Notes under the pieces: generated by a model
What the model was told of the DNA's origin: nothing
What the model saw: the letters and a program-made list of their open reading frames with translations, nothing else
Database searches by the model: none
Program-made: the position numbers and the translations under genes
In this document: positions 29,746 through 41,260 of the stretch, one piece after another
Position numbering within the stretch: position 1 is the stretch's first letter
Layout: each line of letters opens with the position of its first letter
DNA from: Streptomyces cinerochromogenes
GTDB lineage: Bacteria; Actinomycetota; Actinomycetes; Streptomycetales; Streptomycetaceae
Assembly (NCBI RefSeq): GCF_014648635.1
Contig: NZ_BMRM01000001.1
Span: 124,001 to 188,000 of the forward strand
Direction of reading: 5' to 3'
DNA length: 64,000 nt

Positions 29746-30471
29746 ATGACGCACACGATGCTGAAGGGGTCGAACGTCCCGCTGGAGGCCACCACGGTGC
29801 GCGCCGTGCTGCGCTGGACGCCCGGGCAGGGCGTACCGGACGTGGACGTGTCGGCGCTGCTGCTGGGCCCCGACGGCCGTGTGCGCTCCGACGAGGACTT
29901 CGTCTTCTACAACCAGCCCCGGCATCCCTCCGGGAAGGTGTGGCGGCTCGGCAAGAAGCGGATCACCGAGGGGCTCACCGACACGATCCAGACAGACCTC
30001 TCCGGTGTGGAGCCGGGCGTCGGCCGGATCCTGCTGGTCGCCTCCGCGGACGGGGTCGCCTTCGACCGGGTGCCGGCGCTGTGCATCCTGCTGTACGACG
30101 CGGCGGTCGCCGAGGGCGAGCCGCTGGCCCGGTTCGACATCAAGCCGGAGACCGGCGCGGAGACGGCGCTGATCTGCGGTGAGCTGTACCGGCGCGGGGA
30201 GGGCTGGAAGTTCCGGGCGCTGGGCGAGGGCTACTCGAACGGGCTGAAGGGGCTCGCGACGGACTTCGGCATCTCGGTGGACGAGTCCGAGATGGAGGAG
30301 GAGCCGATCGCGTCCCCGCCGTCCCCGCCGTTGCCTCCGGAGCAGCCGACGTCCGCGGTTCCGGCGCAGCCGCCCGCGTACGGCTATCCGCAGCCGATGG
30401 CGCCGGCGGCCGTGGTGGGGGACGGGTACTTCCGGCTGCCTCCGCAGGGGCCGCAGTTCATCGGCCGGTAG
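29746..30471 (+). CDS. TerD-domain protein with Pro-rich C-terminal tail
   Basis: This 241-residue protein has a TerD domain over residues 1-185: [56 protein letters not shown], and [24 protein letters not shown]. It lacks the [13 protein letters not shown] calcium loop of the paralogues at 32530 and 33219, having an [18 protein letters not shown] stretch at that place, so calcium binding may be weak or lost. The last 55 residues are Pro/Ala rich and probably disordered. CAGGAT at 29734-29739 ends 6 nt before the ATG. It is divergent from the lyase operon. Confidence 0.88.
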   Translation: MTHTMLKGSNVPLEATTVRAVLRWTPGQGVPDVDVSALLLGPDGRVRSDEDFVFYNQPRHPSGKVWRLGKKRITEGLTDTIQTDLSGVEPGVGRILLVASADGVAFDRVPALCILLYDAAVAEGEPLARFDIKPETGAETALICGELYRRGEGWKFRALGEGYSNGLKGLATDFGISVDESEMEEEPIASPPSPPLPPEQPTSAVPAQPPAYGYPQPMAPAAVVGDGYFRLPPQGPQFIGR

Positions 30472-30487
30472 TCAGCCCGAGCCGCCC

Positions 30488-31225
30488 CTACCTGTCCACC
30501 TTCGTCTTGTACCCCCTGCCCCACTGCAGCCCCCAGCCGTACAGGCGGTCCAGTTCGCCCTGGAAGCCGTAGACGAACTTCACCTCGCGGCGGACCATCA
30601 GTTCGCCCTTGACGTTCTCGATCATGACCACGGCGCAGGAGCGGGCCTGGGGGTGGCGTTCGTCGAGGCCTATCTCGATGCGGGGGCCGTTGCTGGGGTA
30701 GAGGGTGACGATGGCGTGGGTACGGTCGAAGGCGGGGGTCTGGTCGTAGATGTACACGAAGACCAGCAGCCGTTTGATGGCGTCCCGGTGGTCGAGGTTG
30801 ACGTACATGGTCTCGCCGGACCCCGAGCCGAACCGGTCGTCGCCGCTCAGTTTGATGTACGGCGGCGCGTTGACGTCGCCGAGGTAACCGCCGAGCGGCT
30901 GTACGACCCCCTTGGTGCCGTCGGCCAGCTCGTACAGGCAGCCGAGGTCGAGGTCGACGTCGACCATGCTCTGTCCGTGCCCCAGGATCTCCGGCGGCTT
31001 CAGCGCCTTGAAGGGGTGCCGGAACAGGCTGGGCCGCTGGTTCCCGTCGAAGTCGGAGGTGCGCATCCGCCAGGAGAGGTTGACGCGCAGGTTGCCGGTG
31101 GCCGCCTCCTGTTTGGTGAGGGACACCGTCTGGTGCCGCCTGGTCAGTTCGATGGCGTTGGTCGAGGCGTTGCCCGAGTCGAAGTCGGCGGCGCGCCCGC
31201 CCAGCAGTCCGTCGAAGAAACCCAT
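30488..31225 (-). CDS. TerA-like tellurium-resistance/stress protein
   Basis: The 245-residue product begins MGFFDGLLGGRAADFDSGNA, then LTRRHQTVSLTKQEAATGNLRVNLSW, a variant of the TerD/TerA opening. VDVDLDLGCLYELADGTKGVVQ and YIKLSGDDRFGSGSGETMYVNLDH form the acidic, calcium-type strands. The fold is that of the TerD superfamily. It belongs to the TerA branch found with terC and terD, and probably acts at the membrane with TerC. It ends 17 bp from the convergent terD and starts about 90 bp downstream of terC. Confidence 0.82.
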   Translation of the reverse strand: MGFFDGLLGGRAADFDSGNASTNAIELTRRHQTVSLTKQEAATGNLRVNLSWRMRTSDFDGNQRPSLFRHPFKALKPPEILGHGQSMVDVDLDLGCLYELADGTKGVVQPLGGYLGDVNAPPYIKLSGDDRFGSGSGETMYVNLDHRDAIKRLLVFVYIYDQTPAFDRTHAIVTLYPSNGPRIEIGLDERHPQARSCAVVMIENVKGELMVRREVKFVYGFQGELDRLYGWGLQWGRGYKTKVDR

Positions 31226-31313
31226 TCCCGCCCCCAGGTACCCGTTGTGACGCCGGCGGGGCGGCCGACCGTGTCGGCCGCCCCGCTCAGAGCGTTCCTC
31301 ACCCGCCGGGGTG

Positions 31314-32453
31314 TCACACCCCGGAGGAGACCTCGGCCTTCTCGTCGCTGCCCGCGCCGGCCGCGGCCAGGGCGCGGTTGCGGCGGACGGAGGAGAGGAA
31401 GGACCAGGCGATCAGGACGACACCGACCAGGCCGGTGATGACCTCGTGGATCTCGTACTGGATGGTGACCATGAGGATCACGGCGAGGGCGCCGATGGCG
31501 TAGTGGGCGCCGTGCTCCAGGTAGACGTAGTCGTCGAGGGTGCCCTGGCGGACCAGGTAGACCGTGAGCGACCGGACGTACATCGCGCCGATGCCGAGGC
31601 CGAGGGCCATCAGAACGATGTCGTTGGTGACGGCGAAGGCGCCGATCACGCCGTCGAAGGAGAAGGAGGCGTCCAGCACCTCCAGGTAGAGGAACATGAA
31701 GAACGCGGCCTGGCCGGCCAGGACGATCGCGGACTTCTGCTTGCCGGTGCGGGCGGCCTCTTCCTCCTCCTCGTGCTCGCGCTCCTCCTCTTCCTCCAGC
31801 TTGTCCTCGAAGTAACCGGACAGGCCGCCGACGACCATGTAGGTGATCAGGCCGGCGATGCCGGCGATCAGGACGGTCTGCGCCTTGTCGACGTGGATGC
31901 CGCCGTGCTGGTGGGCGTGGGTGGCGAAGGTGAAGGACGTGATCAGCAGGACGATCAGGGCGATGCAGACCGACAGCATGTCGACCTTGCCGAGCTTGGC
32001 CAGGGGCCGCTCGATCCAGCGCAGCCACTGGATGTCCCGGTCCTCGAAGATGAAGTCGAGGAAGATCATCAGCAGGAACATGCCACCGAACGCGGCGATC
32101 GCCGGGTGGGCGTCGGTCACCAGCTGCTGGTAGCGGTCCTTGTTGTTGAGCGCGAGGTCGACCGCCTCGATCGGGCCCATCTTGGCGCTGATCGCGACGA
32201 TGACGACGGGGAAGACCAGCCGCATGCCGAAGACGGCGATGAGGACGCCGACCGTGAGGAAGATCTTCTGCCAGAAGGCGTTCATCTTCTTCAGGATTCC
32301 GGCGTTGACCACCGCGTTGTCGAAGGACAGCGAGATCTCCAGGATGGCCAGGATCGCCACGAGGCCGAAGGCGGTCCACCCCCCGTAGAACGCCGCCGCG
32401 ACCAGGCCGAGCGCGGTGACCGCGAACGACCAGCCGAAGGTTTTCAAGAGCAC
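31314..32453 (-). CDS. TerC/DUF475-family integral membrane protein
   Basis: This 379-residue protein has about 9 membrane helices. The two key acidic motifs are ILEISLSFDNAVVNAGIL near residues 38-55 and LEVLDASFSFDGVIGAFAVT near 258-277, each with the SFDN/SFDG motif that defines TerC-like exporters. A very acidic loop, EEEEEREHEEEEEAA, around 225 separates the halves and could bind divalent cation. TerC proteins partner TerD in tellurite and metal stress, and related proteins move Mn2+. A hairpin at 32481-32505 separates it from the upstream terD. Confidence 0.9.
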   Translation of the reverse strand: MLLKTFGWSFAVTALGLVAAAFYGGWTAFGLVAILAILEISLSFDNAVVNAGILKKMNAFWQKIFLTVGVLIAVFGMRLVFPVVIVAISAKMGPIEAVDLALNNKDRYQQLVTDAHPAIAAFGGMFLLMIFLDFIFEDRDIQWLRWIERPLAKLGKVDMLSVCIALIVLLITSFTFATHAHQHGGIHVDKAQTVLIAGIAGLITYMVVGGLSGYFEDKLEEEEEREHEEEEEAARTGKQKSAIVLAGQAAFFMFLYLEVLDASFSFDGVIGAFAVTNDIVLMALGLGIGAMYVRSLTVYLVRQGTLDDYVYLEHGAHYAIGALAVILMVTIQYEIHEVITGLVGVVLIAWSFLSSVRRNRALAAAGAGSDEKAEVSSGV

Positions 32454-32480
32454 TGGCTACCCCATCGTGTGGTGGGGGCA

Positions 32481-32505
32481 CCTCCCAGACGAAGTCTGGG
32501 GGAGG
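32481..32505 (-). repeat. Streptomyces-type intercistronic hairpin between terD and terC
   Basis: CCTCCCAGAC-GAA-GTCTGGGGGAGG forms a strong hairpin. This sequence is common between Streptomyces genes. Here it lies in the 76-bp gap between a terD and terC on the same strand, where it could attenuate transcription or stabilise the terD message. Confidence 0.6.
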
Positions 32506-32529
32506 GTCTCCCCCGAGTCGTACCGAGTT

Positions 32530-33108
32530 TTACGAAACGTTGACTCCGAAGTCTAGAGCGATGCCCCGCAGACCCGACGCGTACCCCTGACCCACCGCAC
32601 GGAACTTCCACTCGCCCTGGTACCGGTACAGCTCGCCGAAGATCATCGCGGTCTCGGTGGAGGCGTCCTCACTGAGGTCGTAGCGGGCCAGTTCCTGGCC
32701 GTCGGCCTGGTTGACCACGCGGATGAAGGCGTTGGAGACCTGGCCGAAGGTCTGGCCGCGCTCGTCCGCCATGTGGATGGAGACCGGGAAGATGATCTTC
32801 TCGCACTGGGGCGGCACCTTGGCCAGGTCCACCAGGACGGACTCGTCGTCGCCCTCTCCCTCGCCGGTGAGGTTGTCACCGGTGTGCTCCACGGAGCCGT
32901 CGGGGCTCTTGAGCTGGTTGTAGAAGACGAACCACTCGTCGCCCAGCACCCGGTTGCCGGCTCCGCACAGCAGCGCGCTGGCGTCCAGGTCGAAGGGGGC
33001 GCCGGTGGTGGACCGCGCGTCCCAGCCGAGCCCGATCATGACGTTGGTGAGGTTCGGTGCGGCCTTGGAGAGGGAGACGTTGCCCCCCTTGGCGAGTGTG
33101 ACGCCCAT
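32530..33108 (-). CDS. terD: TerD family calcium-binding stress protein
   Basis: This 192-residue protein has the canonical TerD domain. It starts [13 protein letters not shown], followed by [21 protein letters not shown] and [36 protein letters not shown] is the acidic Ca2+-binding loop, and [20 protein letters not shown] and [13 protein letters not shown] complete the fold. TerD proteins bind calcium and are needed for tellurite resistance and developmental stress responses in Streptomyces. The paralogue at 33219 is the neighbouring gene on the same strand, 110 bp upstream, and the two are clearly a duplication. Confidence 0.93.
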   Translation of the reverse strand: MGVTLAKGGNVSLSKAAPNLTNVMIGLGWDARSTTGAPFDLDASALLCGAGNRVLGDEWFVFYNQLKSPDGSVEHTGDNLTGEGEGDDESVLVDLAKVPPQCEKIIFPVSIHMADERGQTFGQVSNAFIRVVNQADGQELARYDLSEDASTETAMIFGELYRYQGEWKFRAVGQGYASGLRGIALDFGVNVS

Positions 33109-33154
33109 GATGCTGGTCCTCCCCTGGTGGTGCTTCCCTGGTTGTCCTGCGCGT

Positions 33155-33185
33155 CCGGCGCCGCCCCTAAACGGAGCGGCGCCGG
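33155..33185 (-). terminator. perfect 10-bp hairpin between the two terD genes
   Basis: CCGGCGCCGC (33155-33164) pairs exactly with GCGGCGCCGG (33176-33185). It lies in the 110-bp gap between the terD genes and is positioned to terminate or attenuate transcription from the upstream copy. Confidence 0.6.
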
Positions 33186-33218
33186 TCTCAAGGGCTCTCG
33201 GTTCTCACACGCCTGTCG

Positions 33219-33794
33219 TCAGACGTTGACGCCGAAGTCCTGCGCGATACCGCGAAGACCCGAGGCGTAGCCCTGGCCGATGGCGCGGAACTTCCACTCG
33301 GTGCCGTGCCGGTACAGCTCGCCGAAGACCATGGCGGTCTCGGTGGAGGCGTCCTCGCTCAGGTCGTACCGGGCGATCTCCTGGCCGCCGGCCTGGTTCA
33401 CGACGCGGATGAAGGCGTTGCGGACCTGGCCGAAGGACTGCTGGCGGTTCTCGGCGTCGTAGATCGACACCGGGAACACGATCTTGTCGACGTCGGCCGG
33501 GACACCGGCCAGGTTGACCTTGATCTGCTCGTCGTCGCCCTCGCCCTCACCGGTGAGGTTGTCACCGGTGTGCTCGACCGAGCCGTCGGGGCTCTTGAGG
33601 TTGTTGAAGAAGACGAAGTGCTGGTCGCTGATGACCTTGCCGGAGTTGTTCAGCAGCAGCGCGCTGGCGTCCAGGTCGAAGTCCGTGCCGGTCGTGGTGC
33701 GCACGTCCCAGCCCAGGCCGACGATGACCGCGGTCAGGCCCGGGGCCTCCTTCGTCAGCGATACGTTGCCGCCCTTGCTGAGGCTGACTCCCAC
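33219..33794 (-). CDS. terD: TerD family calcium-binding stress protein
   Basis: This 191-residue TerD protein starts at GTG 33794 after GGAGGACCC. It has the same blocks as its paralogue: [54 protein letters not shown] for calcium, [20 protein letters not shown] and [12 protein letters not shown]. It is the first gene of the minus-strand terD-terD-terC-terA run. The two copies keep an identical calcium loop but differ in surface residues such as [11 protein letters not shown] versus [11 protein letters not shown], suggesting specialised but related roles. Confidence 0.93.
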   Translation of the reverse strand: MGVSLSKGGNVSLTKEAPGLTAVIVGLGWDVRTTTGTDFDLDASALLLNNSGKVISDQHFVFFNNLKSPDGSVEHTGDNLTGEGEGDDEQIKVNLAGVPADVDKIVFPVSIYDAENRQQSFGQVRNAFIRVVNQAGGQEIARYDLSEDASTETAMVFGELYRHGTEWKFRAIGQGYASGLRGIAQDFGVNV

Positions 33795-33931
33795 GGGTCC
33801 TCCATGTGGTGTTCAGGGGCGGGGAGCCCCGTCGTGCTTCGGATATGGGATCAACGTGCCGATCCTAGTGACGGGTTCCCGCCCCCCGCAGACCCTGGAA
33901 CCGAACCGTCACAGGTGTCGGCCCGGACGGC

Positions 33932-34390
33932 TCACAGAGTGTCGAGCGCCTTCACGTACTCGTTGAGGTCACGGGCGTCCGGCAGGCCGTTGACCACGGT
34001 CCACCGCACGACGCCCTCCTTGTCGATGATGAAGGTGCCCCGGACGGCGCAGCCCTTGTCCTCGTCGAAGACGCCGTACGCGCGCGAGACGTTGCCATGC
34101 GGCCAGAAGTCGCTCAGCAGGGGGTATTCCAGGCCCTCCTGCTCGGCGAAGACGCGCAGGGTGTGGATGGAGTCGTTGGAGACGGCGAGCAGCTGGGTGT
34201 CGCGGTCCGCGAACTTCGGCAGGTTGTCGCGCAGCTCGCACAGCTCGCCGGTGCACACGCCGGTGAAGGCGAAGGGGTAGAAGAGCAGGACCACGTTCTT
34301 CTCGCCGCGGAAGTCCGAGAGCCTCACGCTCCGGCCGTGGTTGTCCTTCAGTTCGAAGTCGGGCGCCTTGTCGCCGACCTGGATCGCCAT
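33932..34390 (-). CDS. AhpE-type peroxiredoxin
   Basis: This 152-residue protein has the 1-Cys-like peroxiredoxin pattern: [35 protein letters not shown] with peroxidatic Cys in [20 protein letters not shown] and [10 protein letters not shown]. It is close in length and motifs to mycobacterial AhpE, which reduces peroxides and peroxynitrite using mycothiol or mycoredoxin. Unlike AhpE it has a second Cys five residues after the first (CTGELC) and another in KGCAVRG, so a resolving Cys is possible. ATG 34390 has AAGGGA upstream. Confidence 0.9.
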   Translation of the reverse strand: MAIQVGDKAPDFELKDNHGRSVRLSDFRGEKNVVLLFYPFAFTGVCTGELCELRDNLPKFADRDTQLLAVSNDSIHTLRVFAEQEGLEYPLLSDFWPHGNVSRAYGVFDEDKGCAVRGTFIIDKEGVVRWTVVNGLPDARDLNEYVKALDTL

Positions 34391-34517
34391 CGTGCATCCC
34401 TTCGGTGGGCTGATCGGGTGAGAGCACAGCAAACGCTGGACCCCACCCTACGCAGCGGTCACCGGGACGGCGCGGACGGGCCGAGTCGGGGCCGGCCCGT
34501 CCGGGGGCGGCCTCAGA

Positions 34518-34955
34518 TCACTTCTTGGGCTTGGTCGCCTTCGGCGTCGCCAGGCGCGAGCCGCTCCAGTCCTTGCCCACGCTGACGCTCTTGGCGGCCG
34601 TCAGACCGGCCGTCTTGGCGGCGTCCTGGATGTCGCTCGGCTCCACGTAGCCGGAACGTCCGGTCTTCGGGGTGAGGAGCAGGATCGAGCCGCCCTCTTC
34701 GATGTACGTGGTGGCATCGACCAGGGCATCCGTCAGGTCGCCGTCGTCGTCACGGAACCACAGCACAACGGCGTCGGCCACGTCGTCGTAGTCCTCATCC
34801 ATCAGGTCGCCTTCGACGGCTTCCTCGATGGCCTCACGGAGCTCCTGATCGACGTCGTCGTCGTAGCCGATCTCCTGGACCACCTGCCCGGGCTGGAACC
34901 CCAGCCTGGCGGCAGGGTTCGTCCGCTCCTCCGCGTGGTCCGCGGTCGCGCTCAC
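34518..34955 (-). CDS. DUF3052 family protein
   Basis: The 145-residue product starts at GTG 34955 with CAGGAGG six to eight nt upstream. It has ARLGFQPGQVVQEIGYDDDV, a very acidic helix EAVEGDLMDEDYDDVADAVV, and a GGSILLLTPKTGRSGYVEPSDIQDAAKTAG block, all characteristic of DUF3052. The family is actinobacterial and conserved next to aceE, divergently transcribed as here. Its fold and function are unknown. The lysine-rich tail (KATKPKK) suggests nucleic-acid or protein contact. Confidence 0.88.
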   Translation of the reverse strand: MSATADHAEERTNPAARLGFQPGQVVQEIGYDDDVDQELREAIEEAVEGDLMDEDYDDVADAVVLWFRDDDGDLTDALVDATTYIEEGGSILLLTPKTGRSGYVEPSDIQDAAKTAGLTAAKSVSVGKDWSGSRLATPKATKPKK

Positions 34956-35337
34956 GGGTTGCCTCCTGATCATGTCTTGGTAAGTATCTCAGCCACGCGC
35001 GTGCGCGAAGCATTGGCCGTAGTCCACACGGGCGGGACGGATCGCGCAAGTACCCGGCCGTCGGGACCGTCGAAACGGTGACGATCCCGGCCGTGTCGCC
35101 GCAACTCCTGGCAGCGTATCCCGGTTCCCCGCCCACCACATCACACCGATGTGCCCGGTTTGAACGGTTCGGAATCATCCGGGGTTACGTCGCTCGAACA
35201 ACTTTGCCAAGCACGTCACACCCCGGGCGTATCGTTGCGTTTTGACCGGTACAGATGACGTACGCCGTCCCGAGGTACACGATGGGGAACGGTGTAGGCA
35301 GGTGCTGGAACTGGCCCTCTGACAGGTAAGGAACAGC
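34956..35337. promoter_or_regulatory. 382-bp divergent control region of aceE and the DUF3052 gene
   Basis: No gene is seen here. It holds an imperfect large hairpin (arms about 35055-35071 and 35080-35093, CGGCCG...GGGA matching TCCC...CGGCCG with a 2-nt bulge), and a candidate aceE promoter with TTGCCA and TATCGT at about 35203-35234. The aceE ribosome site is AGGTAAGGA. Its length and dyad suggest regulation, but I recognise no operator. Confidence 0.5.
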
Positions 35338-38085
<2,748 letters not shown>

Positions 38086-38111
38086 CCGCTGCGCTCGGCT
38101 TCGGCCGACAG

Positions 38112-38170
38112 AGGGGCGCGGGTATCTGCGGGTCGGTGGGTGTTGACCGCGCAGTTCCCCGCGCCCCTTT
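38112..38170 (+). terminator. aceE terminator made from a common Streptomyces intergenic repeat
   Basis: AGGGGCGCGGG near 38112 pairs with CCCCGCGCCCC before a TTT run at 38168-38170, with TCTGCG/CGCAG extending the stem. The CGCGCAGTTCCCCGCGCCCC block recurs between genes in many Streptomyces genomes. It ends the aceE transcript. Confidence 0.7.
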
Positions 38171-38208
38171 CGGGGCGCCATGCTTACCGTTTCTTTACGA
38201 TGACGGGC

Positions 38209-39063
38209 ATGGAGCAACTGTCGGCGCAGACCAGGTGGGAGCGGTACACGCAGCGGCCGTTGTTGGCGCTCGCGGTGGCCTTCGCCGTCGCCTACGCGGT
38301 GCCGATCGTCGACGCATCCGCCGGCTACTCCCTGACCGCCGTGTGCACGGCGGTGGAGTGGGTGGTGTGGGGCGCCTTCGCCCTCGACTACCTGGTCCGG
38401 CTGGCCCTCGCCCCCCGCCGGAAGCATTTCGTGCGCCGGCACTGGCTCGACCTGTGCGCGGTGGTCCTGCCGCTGCTGCAACCGCTCCGGCTGCTGCGGC
38501 TGGTGTCGACGCTGCTGCTGGTGGGCCGGCGCGCGCGGATGGCTCCGCAGATCCGGCTGACCACGTACGTCGTCGGGGCCGTGATCGGCTTGCTGATGTT
38601 CGGCTCGCTGGCGGTGTTGTCCGTGGAGCGGGAGTCACCGCACGGGAACATCCGGACGCTGGGTGACGCGGTGTGGTGGTCGTTCACGACGATGACGACC
38701 GTCGGGTACGGCGATCACGCGCCGACGACCGGGCTCGGGCGGATGATCGCGGTCGGGCTCATGCTCTCGGGGATCGCCCTGCTGGGTGTGGTCACCGCGA
38801 ACATCGCCGCGTGGTTCATCTCCCGCTTCGAGAAGGACGACGTGGAGGAACGCCGCCAGACGGAGGCGATCGCGGCCCTGACCGAGGAGGTCCGCCTGCT
38901 GCGGGCGGAGGTGGCCCGCCTGGCCGAGCGTCCGCAGGAGGGGCGGGCAGCCGCGCGGTCGGCGACCACGCAGCCGCCGCGGGAGCGTCTTCCGCTCGGC
39001 GGGGAGGAGCTGTCGGCTACAGGAGACCGTGGCCCCAGGTCGCCGCGCCCGCCAGGGCGATGA
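38209..39063 (+). CDS. voltage-gated-like potassium channel
   Basis: This 284-residue protein has a 6-TM plan. Four helices form a voltage-sensor-like domain with an Arg-rich S4 (RLLRLVSTLLLVGRRARM), then S5, the selectivity filter TTVGYGD (T164-D169) and S6. A C-terminal coiled coil (about 205-245, ALTEEVRLLRAEVARLAER) suggests tetramer formation, followed by a disordered tail. It is related to KvAP/Kch-type channels and moves K+ across the membrane. TACGAT at 38196-38201 ends 7 nt before ATG 38209, so I choose this start over the ATG at 38200. The 3' end overlaps the next, convergent gene by 47 bp. Confidence 0.9.
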   Translation: MEQLSAQTRWERYTQRPLLALAVAFAVAYAVPIVDASAGYSLTAVCTAVEWVVWGAFALDYLVRLALAPRRKHFVRRHWLDLCAVVLPLLQPLRLLRLVSTLLLVGRRARMAPQIRLTTYVVGAVIGLLMFGSLAVLSVERESPHGNIRTLGDAVWWSFTTMTTVGYGDHAPTTGLGRMIAVGLMLSGIALLGVVTANIAAWFISRFEKDDVEERRQTEAIAALTEEVRLLRAEVARLAERPQEGRAAARSATTQPPRERLPLGGEELSATGDRGPRSPRPPGR

Positions 39064-39322
39064 TGGCCAGCAGCGTGTCGATCGCGCCCAGGATCAGGGC
39101 CACCAGGGCGGGGACGTCGCGGTCGTTCGACCACGTGCGGCCCATCGCCTGCCACCCGCAGAACATCGCCACCGGGCCCAGCACGATGCCCAGCGCGAAG
39201 AAGCCGGCCACCGCGCAGATCGTGCCGATGATCCCGAGCGTCGCACGGTCCGGCCCGGTCCGTTGCCACGTCCGGCCACGTGACCGGGGGTACCCGCGCG
39301 TTCCGTGCCCGAAGCCTGCCAT
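39017..39322 (-). CDS. small two-TM membrane protein (DUF4190-like)
   Basis: The product is about 101 residues from ATG 39322 (AGGGAG six nt upstream; an adjacent ATG at 39325 is possible). A basic N-terminus is followed by LGIIGTICAVAGFFALGIVLGPVAMFCGWQAM and VPALVALILGAIDTLLAIIALAG. The first segment, with its GIVLGP and GWQA turn, resembles DUF4190-type proteins. Function unknown. Its last 16 codons overlap the end of the potassium-channel gene on the other strand. Confidence 0.7.
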   Translation of the reverse strand: MAGFGHGTRGYPRSRGRTWQRTGPDRATLGIIGTICAVAGFFALGIVLGPVAMFCGWQAMGRTWSNDRDVPALVALILGAIDTLLAIIALAGAATWGHGLL

Positions 39323-39394
39323 CATCAACTCCCTGACGTCTGCGGACAGTTCGGCTTCGGACTGCGGGTACCCCGGTTCCGCCGGGACAGACGT

Positions 39395-39425
39395 GCGCGC
39401 GCTGCCCCCCTCCGGCAGCGCGCGC
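39395..39425. terminator. perfect 12-bp hairpin upstream of the small membrane gene
   Basis: GCGCGCGCTGCC (39395-39406) pairs exactly with GGCAGCGCGCGC (39414-39425) over a 7-nt loop. It lies between the small gene start and the end of the downstream MFS gene, and can stop minus-strand transcription from 39538. Confidence 0.65.
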
Positions 39426-39537
39426 CGCGGCCGTCCGCCCCCATGCCCTGCGGAAGACGTGACCCACTGTGACCTGCGGCGCGCGCCGAGGGCGAGCGAT
39501 CTTGAGCGGCGTCACCCTGATAGGGGAACTCCGCCGC

Positions 39538-41157
39538 TCAGATGTGGCCGACGCCCGCGCCCGCGTCCGCGTTCGCGCCCCGCTTGGTGAACAGCGCGAC
39601 GAGGACGGCGACCAGCGCGACACCGGCCGCGACCAGGGAGGCGAGACTCATGCCGGAGAGGAACGTGTCGTGCGCGACGGTGGTGATCTTCGCGGCGACC
39701 GGCTCCGGCATGCTCTTCGTCACGGGCGCCACGCCGACCTGGACCGCCTCGGAGGCCTTGTCCAGCTGCTCGGGGGTCAGCTTCGGCAGCCCCGCGTCCG
39801 CCCACTTGCCCGGCAGGACGCTGTCGACCTTGGAGGCCATCACGGCGCCCAGCACCGCCGTACCGAGGCTGCTGCCGATCTGCATGGCCGCCTGCTGGAG
39901 ACCGCCCGCCACGCCGGACAGCTCCATGGGGGCGTTGCCGACGATGACCTCGGTGGCGCCGACCATGACCGGCGCGAGGCCGAGGCCGAGCAGGGCGAAC
40001 CAGAGGGACATCACACCGCTGCCGGTGTCGGCCTCCAGCGTCGACATGCCGTACAGCGCGACCGCGGTCACCGCCATGCCGAAGGCGAGCGGGATGCGCG
40101 GGCCGAGCTTGGTGATCGCGGTGCCGGCGATCGGCGAGCCGATGATCATCATGCCGGTGAGCGGCAGCAGGTGGGCACCGGCCTTGACCGGGCTCATCCC
40201 GTGGACGTTCTGCAGGTAGAACGTCACGAAGAACAGGCCGCCCATGAAGGCGATGGCCATCAGCACCATCAGGACGACACCCGCGGACAGCGCGACCGAG
40301 CGGAACAGGCCCAGCGGGATCAGCGGTTCGGCGACCTTCGTCTCCCAGAAGGAGAAGACGGCGAAGAGAACCGCGGACGCGGCGATGAACAGCCACGTCC
40401 TGCCGTCGCCCCAGCCCCAGGCCGGGGCCTTGATGAGCGCCCAGACCAGGCAGAACATCGCGCCGGACAGCAGGGCGATGCCGAGCAGGTCGAAGGAGCG
40501 CGGGGCGTTCTCGGCCCGGTGGTCCAGCAGGATCAGCGTGCCGAGGAGTAGCGCGAGGGCACCGACCGGCACGTTGATGAAGAACACCGACTGCCAGTTG
40601 ACGTGTTCGACGAGGACACCGCCGAGGATCGGGCCGCCCGCGGTGGACGCGCCGATCACCATGCCCCACACGCCGATGGCCATGTTCAGCTTCTCGGCCG
40701 GGAAGGTGGCCCGCAGCACGCCGAGCGCGGCCGGCATGAGCAGCGCGCCGAACAGGCCCTGGAACACCCGGAAGGTGACGACCGCGGCGATGCTGCCGGA
40801 CAGCCCGATGGCGCCGGAGGCGGCGGCGAAGCCGGTCACACCGATGAGGAAGGTCTGCCGGTGGCCGAAGCGGTCACCGAGCTTGCCCGCGGTGATCAGG
40901 GTGACCGCGAGCGCGAGGAAGTAGGCGTTGGAGACCCACTGCACGTCGGCGAAGGACGCGTTCAGGTCGTCGCGGATGGCCGGGTTGGCGATGGCCACGA
41001 TGGTGCCGTCGAGGGCCACCATCATGACCCCTACGGCGACGGTGATGAGGGTGAGCCACGGATGGCCGCGCAGGCCGGCGGACGGCCGCGGCCCCGACGG
41101 GCCGGCCGGTGATTTGTCCCCCGGACCCGTCGCGTCGATGGTGGTCTGACTAGTCAT
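39538..41157 (-). CDS. DHA2 (EmrB/QacA) family 14-TM drug efflux transporter
   Basis: This 539-residue protein has the family motifs: MVALDGTIVAIANPAI in TM1, GKLGDRFGHRQTFLIG in loop 2-3, and GGPILGGVLVEHVNWQSVFFINVPVGA (motif C and the TM6 opening). It has 14 predicted helices and an extracellular loop of about 55 residues before the last one. Unlike the 679-residue relative at 8679, it has no regulatory tail. It probably exports cationic or aromatic drugs. The divergent TetR gene at 41261 is the likely repressor. TAACCT ends 6 nt before its ATG, inside the operator region. Confidence 0.92.
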   Translation of the reverse strand: MTSQTTIDATGPGDKSPAGPSGPRPSAGLRGHPWLTLITVAVGVMMVALDGTIVAIANPAIRDDLNASFADVQWVSNAYFLALAVTLITAGKLGDRFGHRQTFLIGVTGFAAASGAIGLSGSIAAVVTFRVFQGLFGALLMPAALGVLRATFPAEKLNMAIGVWGMVIGASTAGGPILGGVLVEHVNWQSVFFINVPVGALALLLGTLILLDHRAENAPRSFDLLGIALLSGAMFCLVWALIKAPAWGWGDGRTWLFIAASAVLFAVFSFWETKVAEPLIPLGLFRSVALSAGVVLMVLMAIAFMGGLFFVTFYLQNVHGMSPVKAGAHLLPLTGMMIIGSPIAGTAITKLGPRIPLAFGMAVTAVALYGMSTLEADTGSGVMSLWFALLGLGLAPVMVGATEVIVGNAPMELSGVAGGLQQAAMQIGSSLGTAVLGAVMASKVDSVLPGKWADAGLPKLTPEQLDKASEAVQVGVAPVTKSMPEPVAAKITTVAHDTFLSGMSLASLVAAGVALVAVLVALFTKRGANADAGAGVGHI

Positions 41158-41163
41158 ACACTC

Positions 41164-41220
41164 AGGTTAGTGACAGCCGCTGACAGTTGACAAACCAGTT
41201 CACTAGTCGGTTACTGACAC
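41164..41220. promoter_or_regulatory. TetR operator region with two GGTTA-type repeats
   Basis: GGTTAGTGACA (41165-41175) and GGTTACTGACA (41209-41219) are near-identical repeats 44 bp apart, flanking a TTGACA -35 for the TetR gene at 41187-41192. The first repeat covers the -10 (TAACCT on the minus strand) of the efflux gene. The layout suits a repressor controlling both divergent genes. Confidence 0.55.
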
Positions 41221-41260
41221 GACACCACCAGACACGACACCACCACCGGAGAGGGAGGCC

